A stretch of 6,736 bases of DNA, from assembly GCA_003645975.1 (NCBI GenBank), contig QNDP01000072.1, positions 1-6,736 on the forward strand, in the 5' to 3' direction. Below are positions 1-5,827 of the stretch, piece by piece (within the stretch, counting starts at the first letter, position 1; every line of letters starts with the position of its first letter). Source of the DNA: Candidatus Hydrothermota bacterium. GTDB lineage: Bacteria; Hydrothermota; Hydrothermia; B15-G9. A model generated the notes under the pieces. That model searched no databases. It saw only the letters and a list, made by a program, of their open reading frames with translations, and was not told where the DNA came from. Both the position numbers and the translations under genes were made by a program.

Positions 1-1
1 A

Positions 2-712
2 CGCAATAACAGTATCGAAGGAATCGATGCCTTTATCGGAGGTGGATACTTAAACACTATCCCTGCATCCGGATACGCAGCATTCATAGGTGGAGGCCAT
101 CATAACAAAGCAGATAGCAACGACGCTGTGGTGGTTGGCGGTTACAGCAACGTTGCTCTCGCCAAATTTTCAGTTGTGGTTGGTGGCGGCCAGGATACGG
201 CATCCGGAAGATACTCTTTCGTGGCCAATGGCTATGGTTGTAATGCTTCGGGCGATTACTCCTTTGCCTTTGGATGGAAAGCAAAAACCAACAATTACGA
301 TAGCACTGCCGTCTTCTTCTGGGGTTCAAATAAGGGGCATTTCTTCATCGGAAACAACGCAATCTCAACTAACTACCGCCTCTATGTCAACGGCTCCATC
401 TATTCGTCAAAAGGCACCTATGTCGAAGCGCCTTCTGGTAAGACTTCGACCATCTCAGCGCCTGTCAGGAAGATAGAGCAACTTCATGGGATTACCTACA
501 CCAGAGACGGCCAGACCAGAACGGGCATCCCTGCGGATGAGCTTGAAAAAGTTCTGCCTTCCGCCGTCCAGCGTGCGCCCGACGGCCACATCGAAGGCGT
601 CGATTACGAACAGCTTGTACCTGTCCTGCTTGAGGTGATCAAACAGCAGCAGGCCAAGATCGAGGAACTCGAAAGAAGGGTAGCCCAACTCGAAAGACAG
701 AGGGGCAGATGA
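2..712 (+). CDS. Surface protein with YadA-like head repeats and S74 chaperone-like C-terminus (5' partial)
   Basis: The frame is open from the left edge, so the start and any signal peptide are missing; 236 residues remain. Residues 12-96 are glycine-rich repeats of 15-17 residues (IGGG, VGGG, FGW cores with YSF/FSV steps), as in trimeric-autotransporter heads and tail-fibre-like surface proteins. After a linker (YVNGS, about 128-132), residues 157-212 resemble the intramolecular chaperone of endosialidase (peptidase S74) family: KIEQLHGITYTRDG, then ELEKVLPSAV, then VDYEQLVPVLLEVIKQQQ. Residues 212-234 form a short coiled coil (IEELERRVAQLE) that would support trimerisation. In family members this domain folds the trimer and may cut itself off. 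The usual S-x4-K self-cleavage motif is not visible here, so this copy may stay attached. The stop overlaps the next gene. The family call is good; the role as a cell-surface fibre or adhesin is inferred. Confidence 0.8.
   Translation, partial: RNNSIEGIDAFIGGGYLNTIPASGYAAFIGGGHHNKADSNDAVVVGGYSNVALAKFSVVVGGGQDTASGRYSFVANGYGCNASGDYSFAFGWKAKTNNYDSTAVFFWGSNKGHFFIGNNAISTNYRLYVNGSIYSSKGTYVEAPSGKTSTISAPVRKIEQLHGITYTRDGQTRTGIPADELEKVLPSAVQRAPDGHIEGVDYEQLVPVLLEVIKQQQAKIEELERRVAQLERQRGR
35..289 (+). repeat. Head-repeat coding region, six units of 15-17 codons
   Basis: The encoded units begin at residues 12, 29, 45, 60, 75 and 90 of the partial protein, each at the hydrophobic position before the glycine core, giving spacings of 17, 16, 15, 15 and 15 residues. 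Each pairs a short hydrophobic strand (AAFIGGG, AVVVGG, SVVVGGG, SFVANG, SFAFGW) with a polar turn containing N, D or S. This periodicity suits a left-handed beta-roll head. At DNA level the units have diverged and share only short words such as gcatccgga. Confidence 0.7.
699..705 (+). promoter_or_regulatory. Ribosome binding site inside the upstream gene (AGAGGGG)
   Basis: AGAGGGG lies in the last codons of the upstream surface-protein gene. The tandem ATGATG starts at 709 and 712. From the GAGG core (700-703) the spacing is 5 nt to the first ATG and 8 nt to the second, so either works, with 712 slightly favoured. The upstream TGA stop (710-712) overlaps both, which suggests translational coupling. 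Confidence 0.6.
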
Positions 713-1239
713 TGAAAAAAGTCGCCTTTTTAGCCCTCCTCTTGATCCCCATAAGCTTGCTGTCTCAGACAAGTTACCGAATTCTAAGCGGCACAACTTC
801 ACAGGGCGGCGGATTCTCCTCGTCCTCTCAGTATCGACTGATAGGCATTACTGGCGTAACCGCTGTCGGAAACAGCTATAATTCTGGCTACAAGCTCCAC
901 AGCGGTATGCCTTATCAAGCCATCCTGTTCGGCATTCAGGAGAACCCATTTCCTGAGCGGCCCTTGAGCTTCCGATTCTTTCCACCCTACCCCAACCCGA
1001 TGCACGAGAGGGTTGCCATCGCCTTTGTGCTTCCGCAAAGGAGCGATGTCGAACTCGATGTCTATGACATAAGCGGCAGAAGGGTATGGACTTGCAGAAA
1101 ACCGTTTCCTTCAGGGCGTCATGTGATAAAATGGCGTGGGATCGACAATTACGGTCGCAAGCTCGCCAATGGACTCTACATCCTCAGATTCAAGACAGCC
1201 GACCATCTGGTAACACACAAGTTGCTCATACTCAGATAA
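709..1239 (+). CDS. Small exported protein with C-terminal sorting (T9SS type A / FlgD-Ig-like) domain
   Basis: The protein has 176 residues. A signal peptide is evident: MMKK, then a hydrophobic stretch (VAFLALLLIPISLL), with likely cleavage near residue 20. Residues 21-70 are Ser/Gly/Tyr-rich (GTTSQGGGFSSSSQYRLIG), a pattern often seen at the N-terminus of short secreted proteins in FCB-group genomes. Residues 86-176 form one beta-sandwich domain with family hallmarks: YPNP, a DVYDISGRRV strand, W-R-G-x-D, LANGLYILRF, and a final KLLILR strand. In type IX secretion systems such domains direct export and surface attachment; related domains occur in FlgD. It overlaps the upstream gene (ATGA at 709-712), so co-expression with the surface protein is likely. 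Little is left besides the sorting domain, so its cargo function is unknown. Initiation at the second ATG (712) is possible. Confidence 0.8.
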   Translation: MMKKVAFLALLLIPISLLSQTSYRILSGTTSQGGGFSSSSQYRLIGITGVTAVGNSYNSGYKLHSGMPYQAILFGIQENPFPERPLSFRFFPPYPNPMHERVAIAFVLPQRSDVELDVYDISGRRVWTCRKPFPSGRHVIKWRGIDNYGRKLANGLYILRFKTADHLVTHKLLILR

Positions 1240-1246
1240 AAGAGTG

Positions 1247-1274
1247 CGGGCAGGGTCTTCCCCTGCCCGTTTTT
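1247..1274 (+). terminator. Intrinsic terminator after the surface-protein gene pair
   Basis: A perfect 9-bp GC-rich stem, CGGGCAGGG / CCCTGCCCG, with loop TCTTC is followed by TTTTT. It starts 8 nt after the stop codon at 1237-1239. It sits between convergent genes. Read on the minus strand, the T stretch (CACTCTTTT) is interrupted, so it should act mainly for the + strand genes. Confidence 0.92.
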
Positions 1275-1300
1275 CCAATTTTTGCTTGTGCTCGTGAAAT

Positions 1301-2269
1301 TTATTCTCCCAAAATGTTCCGCAAATCGAGGATGGTTGCCTGATCGGACACTATCACCTTTACATTGTGTGCCAACTTATCGACATACAGGAATTTGATG
1401 TATTCTGGATTGCGTTTGAGCTGCTCTGAGACGATCTGGATCGCCCTTGCCTTTCCCTGAGCCTCGATTTCCTTGCGTTTTGCCTCAAGTTGCTCTTTTT
1501 CAAGGACATATTTCATCCGTTCGGCCTCCTGTTGCGCTATCTGCTTCTCCTCAATTGCCTTGCCGAATTCGGGCGTGAAATGCACATCGCGCAAAACGAT
1601 GTCCTCAATGATGAAACCGTCCTTTTCAAGCAGGCTGCGCACCCTTTTAAGTATCTCACTCTGAATCTCTTTCCTCTTTTCGGAATAGACATCCATGATC
1701 GGGTATTCCGATATAACGAGCCTGACGATGCCGCGGATGGCCGGCCTTATAACCTTCTCGTCAAAATCAGGACCGATTCTGCGATGCACATCCACAAGTT
1801 TGTCTGGATTTATTCGATACCAACATGTCAGATCTATCCCGACTTGTAATCCCTCCTTAGTTGGAGACCACAGGCTGTCGTCGATGTTCGGCTTTTTACC
1901 CTCCCCCTTCCGCGCCGTCATCGTGTATTCAAGCCTCCGCATATCGTAGATGTAAGTTTTGTAAATTATTGGAGGAACGAGTGTTATACCCTCTCCAGCT
2001 ACCGAGAACCGCTTCGTCAAGATGTTGAATTTGACCATTGCATGTCCGACGGGCACCGTGCGAATGCTCACAGCGATGAAAAGCAGCACAAGCACAATTA
2101 TGACCACAAGGATCGAGGTCTTCCCAGAAAGTCCACCCCCTATCTTCAACGGCTTGCCGTTCCTTATTATCTCGACCTTCCCTTTCTTACCTTTTCTGAT
2201 GATTTCGAGCAGGATCGCCACCACAAAATAAAGCACGATTATCAAAAGAATGAGGTAAAGCAAAGGCAT
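1301..2269 (-). CDS. Prohibitin / SPFH (Band 7) family membrane protein
   Basis: The protein has 322 residues. Two hydrophobic segments open it, at about 3-22 and 52-69, joined by a basic linker (RKGKKGKVEIIRNGK). The SPFH/Band 7 domain follows (about 71-240): TVPVGHAMVKFNI, an AGEGITLVPP segment typical of prohibitins (EGxxxxxP), RRLEYTMTAR, GIDLTCWYRINPDKL, IRPAIRGIVR and IVLRDVHFTPEF. A charged coiled coil (236-275, AIEEKQIAQQEAERMKY through EAKRKEIEAQGKA) is the usual oligomerisation arm. Prohibitins form large ring or cage assemblies on membranes and commonly modulate membrane proteases such as FtsH; no partner gene is adjacent here, so that role is only family knowledge. The first hydrophobic segment is extra compared with most prohibitins, which have one. 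The start is fixed by an excellent Shine-Dalgarno sequence. Confidence 0.9.
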   Translation of the reverse strand: MPLLYLILLIIVLYFVVAILLEIIRKGKKGKVEIIRNGKPLKIGGGLSGKTSILVVIIVLVLLFIAVSIRTVPVGHAMVKFNILTKRFSVAGEGITLVPPIIYKTYIYDMRRLEYTMTARKGEGKKPNIDDSLWSPTKEGLQVGIDLTCWYRINPDKLVDVHRRIGPDFDEKVIRPAIRGIVRLVISEYPIMDVYSEKRKEIQSEILKRVRSLLEKDGFIIEDIVLRDVHFTPEFGKAIEEKQIAQQEAERMKYVLEKEQLEAKRKEIEAQGKARAIQIVSEQLKRNPEYIKFLYVDKLAHNVKVIVSDQATILDLRNILGE

Positions 2270-2275
2270 GAGAAA

Positions 2276-2284
2276 TCACCTCCT
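2276..2284 (-). promoter_or_regulatory. Near-perfect Shine-Dalgarno (AGGAGGTGA) for the prohibitin-like gene
   Basis: Read on the minus strand, AGGAGGTGA lies 6 nt before the ATG at 2269-2267. This decides the start, and shows that the host uses strong anti-SD pairing for some genes although neighbours have almost none. Confidence 0.9.
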
Positions 2285-2432
2285 GTTTCAAATTTAGCCT
2301 TCTGTGCGTTCCGTCGCCTGTCAACCAATTTTTCATTCAGATCAGCAACACCACTCAAAATTCAAACTTTCGGACAGTTGTGCGCCGATGGAGGATACGG
2401 CCAACCCCAGTTGTAAATGAAACTCTTTGCCG

Positions 2433-2457
2433 AAAAATCCCAACATCCCAATTTGGA
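2433..2457 (-). terminator. Weak candidate terminator downstream of the MFS gene
   Basis: Read on the minus strand, TCCAA pairs with TTGGGA (one bulged G) around a 9-nt loop and is followed directly by TTTTT. It begins about 35 nt after the permease stop. The stem is short, so activity is doubtful; without it the permease transcript would run into the prohibitin-like gene. I saw nothing better in 2285-2491. Confidence 0.27.
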
Positions 2458-2491
2458 CTAAAAATCCACAATCTCTTTGGAATATTTCACA

Positions 2492-3709
2492 CTATTTTAA
2501 TTTTGAGGAGAGAAACAAGGCAAGTATCGCTGAGAGCAAGGCTAATTTGAACAAAGGGATGTATCCAAAATTTCCTGCGAACCAGCCTGCCAATGTCGGC
2601 AACAACATCCAAGGTGCTATGTAGGTGTTAAAAACGCCGATGTATTTCGGTCGAACATGCTCAGGAGCGATGTCCAGCATATAGCTCAGCGACCCCACGA
2701 TGATCCCGTTAAGTGCAGCAGCCCCTGAGAAAAAGATAAGTCCGAGCAACGCAAGTTTCATGGAATCAGGAACTTCCGAAAGGAACAGTGCTAAGAAAGG
2801 CATGGGGGCAGCGAAGAAAGCCGAGGTTATCAGAATGTATCTGTTTCCAAATTTGTTGCCGATGTAGCTCCAGAGTGCATTAGGCAAAATCCTGCCGATT
2901 ATCTGAACTGCGGCGAGTATCCCAGCAAAACTCTCAGCAATTCCAAGCTCTTTCCTTGCGTAAACTATGTAAAGTGGCAATGCCGATGACCATATCGCTA
3001 TCATCACTCTGAACAAGTAAAGATTTCTGAAAGCCGAATCATTGCGCATCAGGGATATTCCACCAGTCAGAATCTCTCTGAAATTCTCCTTTTTGTCGGG
3101 CATGGGTGAGGTCGGCTCCACCGCAAGGGCAAACATAGCGGCGCTCAAGGCAATAAATGTTGTCGATAGTCCAAACAAAAGCGAATAATTTGTCGGAAAG
3201 TTTATGTGCTGAATGATCCACTTGGCGGCATAACCTGCTCCGATCGAGAGGATTCCGCCGAGCGCCCACCTCATGCTGAAAAAGGTCGCCCTCAGCATCG
3301 GGTCAACGGTTCTGGCAATGATGTCCATGAAGGCCACACTCCCAAAACCACTTAAAGCAGAATATGTGGCCACAAGGGCTACTACAGAGCACAACAGGGT
3401 TACATGGCTGACCTTGTTGGCCAGCGCTACCAAGATCGTCATCGAGGACAGTGTGAACACACGGGCTATCGATGCCCGTATATAGACCGGCTTTTTGAAG
3501 GGCATGTCTTGCAGATAGTAAGCCGAGACCGCCTGCGGGAAGAACCATCCGACTTTGTAAAGGGAGGCGATCAATCCGACGAAGGTAGCCGACCCTGTCA
3601 ACCTCTGAATCAAAACGGGGAGAATTGTGTTGACATCGATGAAAGTTGTGCCAATACGAAAAAATATCCCATTAAGAACGCCCAGAATGTAATTCCGTTT
3701 TATGTGCAT
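2492..3709 (-). CDS. Major facilitator superfamily (MFS) permease
   Basis: The protein has 405 residues with about 12 predicted membrane spans, the usual MFS size. It begins MHIKRNYILGVLNG and has no cleavable signal. The two six-helix halves are separated by a charged cytoplasmic loop at about 199-222 (EPTSPMPDKKENF). Visible conserved features include LTGSATFVGLIASLYKVGW and PQAVSAYY in the first half, MRATFF-like LRATFFSMRWALGG at about 139-152, IGNKFGNR in the 8/9 loop and VRPKYIGVFNT at about 352-362. These suit a subgroup of MFS permeases annotated only as transporters; the substrate cannot be read from sequence. It starts 9 nt after the stop of the DUF3108-type gene and has no Shine-Dalgarno of its own (an A/T-rich leader), so translation probably relies on coupling to that gene. 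Confidence 0.9.
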   Translation of the reverse strand: MHIKRNYILGVLNGIFFRIGTTFIDVNTILPVLIQRLTGSATFVGLIASLYKVGWFFPQAVSAYYLQDMPFKKPVYIRASIARVFTLSSMTILVALANKVSHVTLLCSVVALVATYSALSGFGSVAFMDIIARTVDPMLRATFFSMRWALGGILSIGAGYAAKWIIQHINFPTNYSLLFGLSTTFIALSAAMFALAVEPTSPMPDKKENFREILTGGISLMRNDSAFRNLYLFRVMIAIWSSALPLYIVYARKELGIAESFAGILAAVQIIGRILPNALWSYIGNKFGNRYILITSAFFAAPMPFLALFLSEVPDSMKLALLGLIFFSGAAALNGIIVGSLSYMLDIAPEHVRPKYIGVFNTYIAPWMLLPTLAGWFAGNFGYIPLFKLALLSAILALFLSSKLK

Positions 3710-3718
3710 AATTTTGTT

Positions 3719-4408
3719 TTATTTCAGTCCGACTTCGACCACCCGTGCTTTTATAGAACCAATCGGCAATTTCGTCTCGATGCAGACTGGTAGAAGGGTG
3801 TGATCCGTGTTCAGCCAAAGTTTCATCTCGCCTTTGAAAAAGCCTGCATCTCCAAAGTTGGGTTTCACAAGGATCGCATCGAATTTGCCTAAAGGCGTTT
3901 TTATGCGTTTGGAATCCTCAACAGTTATGGTAACCTTTGATGTCTTTCCATCGACATGGATGTTCACCGATTGCATATGGATGTTAGCGATTCCTTTGTC
4001 CCTCACCAAGTAGACCACACTTAGCGGGTCTAAGACATTACCAGGGATCTCAAATTTGCGTCCATCGGAATAAACTGCGAGGCCGCTGTCAGGATAGTAG
4101 TCTATGATTAGGTCTTTCCGATACTTACCTTCCCTGATATGTTTCTCGTAGCGGAGAGAAGCGTGGAAATCCCTTGTAACATAGGCATGGATCTCGTCGT
4201 CAACCTTAAAGAAGTGTCCGAAGTGCTTGGTCGATTTAAGCTTAAGTGTGATGTGATAGACAGGGACATCTCTGAAGGTGTCCGCTTTTATCGAAAGATA
4301 CAGCTTGCCGGCCTTCAGAATTCCATAACGGACATCGAACACCAAAGACTCTTTGGGTGGAATTATCGAAGTCATAACGGACATTACCAAAAGAATGTGT
4401 CCAAACAT
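3719..4408 (-). CDS. DUF3108-type exported protein
   Basis: The protein has 229 residues. A short hydrophobic N-terminus (ILLVMSVMTSII) is followed by PPKE, consistent with an export signal, although no Lys or Arg precedes it. The body matches the DUF3108 pattern: LVFDVRYGILKAGKLYLSI at the start (about 22-40), FFKVDDEIHAYV near 66-77, YEKHIREGKYRKD near 87-99, the characteristic DPLSVVYLVRD at 127-137, KRIKTPLGKFDAILVKP near 167-183, then FKGEMKLWLNTD and LLPVCIETKLPIGSIKARV at the end. DUF3108 proteins are predicted all-beta envelope proteins of unknown biochemical role. It is the first gene of a unit with the MFS permease downstream. No upstream in-frame start exists before a TAA 15 nt upstream, so the start is reliable despite the lack of a recognisable ribosome binding site. 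Confidence 0.83.
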   Translation of the reverse strand: MFGHILLVMSVMTSIIPPKESLVFDVRYGILKAGKLYLSIKADTFRDVPVYHITLKLKSTKHFGHFFKVDDEIHAYVTRDFHASLRYEKHIREGKYRKDLIIDYYPDSGLAVYSDGRKFEIPGNVLDPLSVVYLVRDKGIANIHMQSVNIHVDGKTSKVTITVEDSKRIKTPLGKFDAILVKPNFGDAGFFKGEMKLWLNTDHTLLPVCIETKLPIGSIKARVVEVGLK

Positions 4409-4417
4409 AGTGAATTT

Positions 4418-4435
4418 ATTTTATTGCCATAAAAT
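4418..4435. repeat. AT-only inverted repeat upstream of the DUF3108-type gene
   Basis: ATTTTAT - TGCC - ATAAAAT is a 7-bp inverted repeat with a 4-nt centre, placed 9 nt before the minus-strand start codon. It could be an operator or a weak leader hairpin. Because the arms are only A and T, chance is a real alternative. Confidence 0.35.
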
Positions 4436-4767
4436 TCCAAAAGATAGGGCTGTTAGAGATTTTGTTTGTGGTGAAGACCGTGTGGAAATTTGTCTTTTCC
4501 TGGTCAGGATACTCAACCGCTAATATTCGAGGGATCACCTCCACCTCGGTCCTTCCCAAAAGAGGAGGAATTTTCGATAAGAATATGCGGTGTTGCTGCT
4601 GTTAAGTGGTAAAAGGCTTGAAATATCGGAAAAGTTTTTGCTTTTAAGACAGCACAAAGGCCTAACTGCCACAAAACGATCGCTTATGACTTTGACCTAA
4701 AGGCAGGGGCGATATAGCAAATTGACTGGTAATCAGAAGATTTCATCATCTTTTTATAGACCGAACA

Positions 4768-4777
4768 CTGTGCACAG
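4768..4777. promoter_or_regulatory. 10-bp palindrome CTGTGCACAG, possible operator
   Basis: CTGTGCACAG is perfectly self-complementary. Its centre lies about 50 nt upstream of the extended -10 box and about 130 nt before the mscS-type ATG, a plausible place for an activator site. Symmetry does not extend beyond 10 bp. No regulator gene is nearby. Confidence 0.3.
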
Positions 4778-4815
4778 GTGCTCGTTGTTCGTCGTCCTCC
4801 ATATTCACCGATGTT

Positions 4816-4824
4816 TGGTATAAT
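4816..4824 (+). promoter_or_regulatory. Extended -10 promoter (TGGTATAAT) for the mscS-type gene
   Basis: TGG followed directly by a perfect TATAAT gives the extended -10 motif TGnTATAAT. There is no recognisable TTGACA 17 nt upstream (the sequence there is cctcca), as expected when the extended element substitutes for a -35. A start about 7 nt downstream would leave a leader of roughly 70 nt before the ATG at 4902. This assumes a sigma-70-like consensus, which some FCB lineages do not follow. Confidence 0.5.
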
Positions 4825-4901
4825 TTCCTGTCGCCAATGGGATAACAACTTCTTTCCACTTCTTGAGATTGAAAAGAATTTGTTTTATTTTAGCCTGCGC
4901 C

Positions 4902-5789
4902 ATGCGGAATTTAGATTCAATTTACAACAAAATCTTGTTCTCAATTGGGTTGGTGGCCGTTTTAACTGCTGTTCATTACATAGTTCTCTCATTTGTGTTG
5001 CACAGGATCAAGGACATACACACCCGTTATAAGGTTCGCAAAATTTCCGGATACGCTGTCTCCCTTATCGCCATAATCCTGCTCGGAGCCATTTGGATCA
5101 GGGACATAGGTTCTCTATCGACCTTCCTCGGCCTTCTTTCCGCAGGGCTTGCGATAGCTCTCAGAAATCCACTCGAAGACCTCGCCGCTTGGTTCTTTAT
5201 CGTTCTCAGAAAACCCTTTGAGGTCGGCGACCGGATCCAGATAGGCAACATAATGGGCGATGTTATTGACATCCGCTCTTTCCAGTTCACTTTGCTCGAG
5301 ATAGGGAATTGGGTTGAGGCCGAACAGAGCACCGGCAGGATCGTTCACATTCCGAACAAACGGGTTTTCAACGAGATGATAGCCAACTACACCGAAGGCT
5401 TTAAATACATCTGGAACGAGATTCCAGTCGTTATAACCTTTGAAAGCAACTGGCGCAAAGCCAAAGAGATACTCCTTGAAATTGCACAGAGACACGCCGA
5501 GCAGTTCACAGAGGAAGCGGAAAAAGAGATAAAAAAGGCGGCTAAAAAATTCTTCATTTTTTACACTTATCTCACACCGACGGTCTATACAAAGGTGATC
5601 GACTACGGCATCAAGTTGACCATCAGATACTTATGCCACCCCAGGAAAAGGAGAAACAGCGAACAGGCTATATGGGAGGAGATCTTGGACACCTTTGCTA
5701 AGTGTCCGGACATAGATCTGGCATATCCCACCTACCGTTATTTTAACAACTTACTTGAAGGGAAGATAAAACCAAAGGAACGACAATAA
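4902..5789 (+). CDS. MscS-family mechanosensitive ion channel
   Basis: From the ATG the protein has 295 residues. Three membrane helices are seen at about 10-34, 48-66 and 74-104. The third is the pore-lining helix with the family pattern of small residues, FLGLLSAGLAIALRNPLED, continuing to FFIVLRKPFEVGDRI, the start of the cytoplasmic beta domain. GRIVHIPNKRVFN (about 145-157) and YIWNEIPVVITFES (about 169-182) are typical of a short three-helix MscS subfamily. The rest forms the vestibule, with a basic, less conserved tail. MscS channels open under membrane tension and release solutes during osmotic downshock. A TTG start 39 nt upstream (4863) would add 13 residues (with two Cys); neither start has a Shine-Dalgarno sequence, and I prefer the ATG because the extra residues look non-conserved. 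The prepilin gene follows 38 nt later on the same strand. Confidence 0.9.
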   Translation: MRNLDSIYNKILFSIGLVAVLTAVHYIVLSFVLHRIKDIHTRYKVRKISGYAVSLIAIILLGAIWIRDIGSLSTFLGLLSAGLAIALRNPLEDLAAWFFIVLRKPFEVGDRIQIGNIMGDVIDIRSFQFTLLEIGNWVEAEQSTGRIVHIPNKRVFNEMIANYTEGFKYIWNEIPVVITFESNWRKAKEILLEIAQRHAEQFTEEAEKEIKKAAKKFFIFYTYLTPTVYTKVIDYGIKLTIRYLCHPRKRRNSEQAIWEEILDTFAKCPDIDLAYPTYRYFNNLLEGKIKPKERQ

Positions 5790-5813
5790 ATTGAACTTAG
5801 GTTATTTGACAAA

Positions 5814-5820
5814 AAGGAGG
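5814..5820 (+). promoter_or_regulatory. Strong Shine-Dalgarno (AAGGAGG) for the prepilin gene
   Basis: AAGGAGG sits 7 nt before the ATG at 5828, close to ideal. It fixes the prepilin start and suggests much stronger translation than the upstream mscS-type gene, which has no visible site. Confidence 0.9.
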
Positions 5821-5827
5821 GCTGGCA

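Larger units (their letters stand above)
4409..4901. other. Divergent intergenic region between DUF3108-type and mscS-type genes
   Basis: This 493-bp stretch holds no credible protein gene on either strand. It contains an AT-only inverted repeat beside the minus-strand start, a CCTCC (4538-4542) that could pair with a Shine-Dalgarno-like AGGAGG (4563-4568), a Met-Arg-Cys-Cys-Cys-Cys mini frame (4585-4605), a 10-bp palindrome (4768-4777) and an extended -10 box (4816-4824). I found no good promoter for the minus-strand unit and no tRNA or recognised riboswitch. The size suggests regulation of one or both flanking genes. Confidence 0.6.

Noticed and set aside
38..45. Strong Shine-Dalgarno-like GGAGGTGG on the + strand
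   Set aside because: It encodes the Gly-Gly-Gly core of a head repeat within an open frame, and no start codon follows at a suitable distance.
84..802. Other-frame and minus-strand open frames across the first 800 nt
   Set aside because: They overlap the head-repeat gene, whose repeat pattern and domain match make it the real frame; the others are low-complexity shadows.
2291..2324. Perfect TTGACA (minus strand, 2319-2324) and a TAAATTTG element (minus strand, 2289-2296) upstream of the prohibitin-like gene
   Set aside because: With a normal 17-nt spacer no -10 box is present (AAGGCT). The TAnnTTTG-type element would put the transcription start almost on the Shine-Dalgarno and is too far from the upstream TTG. 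Kept only as a chance match.
4414..4540. Minus-strand GGAGGTGAT (about 4533-4541) as a ribosome binding site for a small gene
   Set aside because: The only possible start is a TTG about 17 nt away, giving a roughly 31-residue frame with no protein-like character.
4692..4758. TTGACC (4692) and TTGACT (4722) as -35 boxes
   Set aside because: No -10 hexamer lies at 16-18 nt; TATAGC would need a 15-nt spacer and TTTATAG a spacer of about 26. The extended -10 at 4816 is a better promoter.
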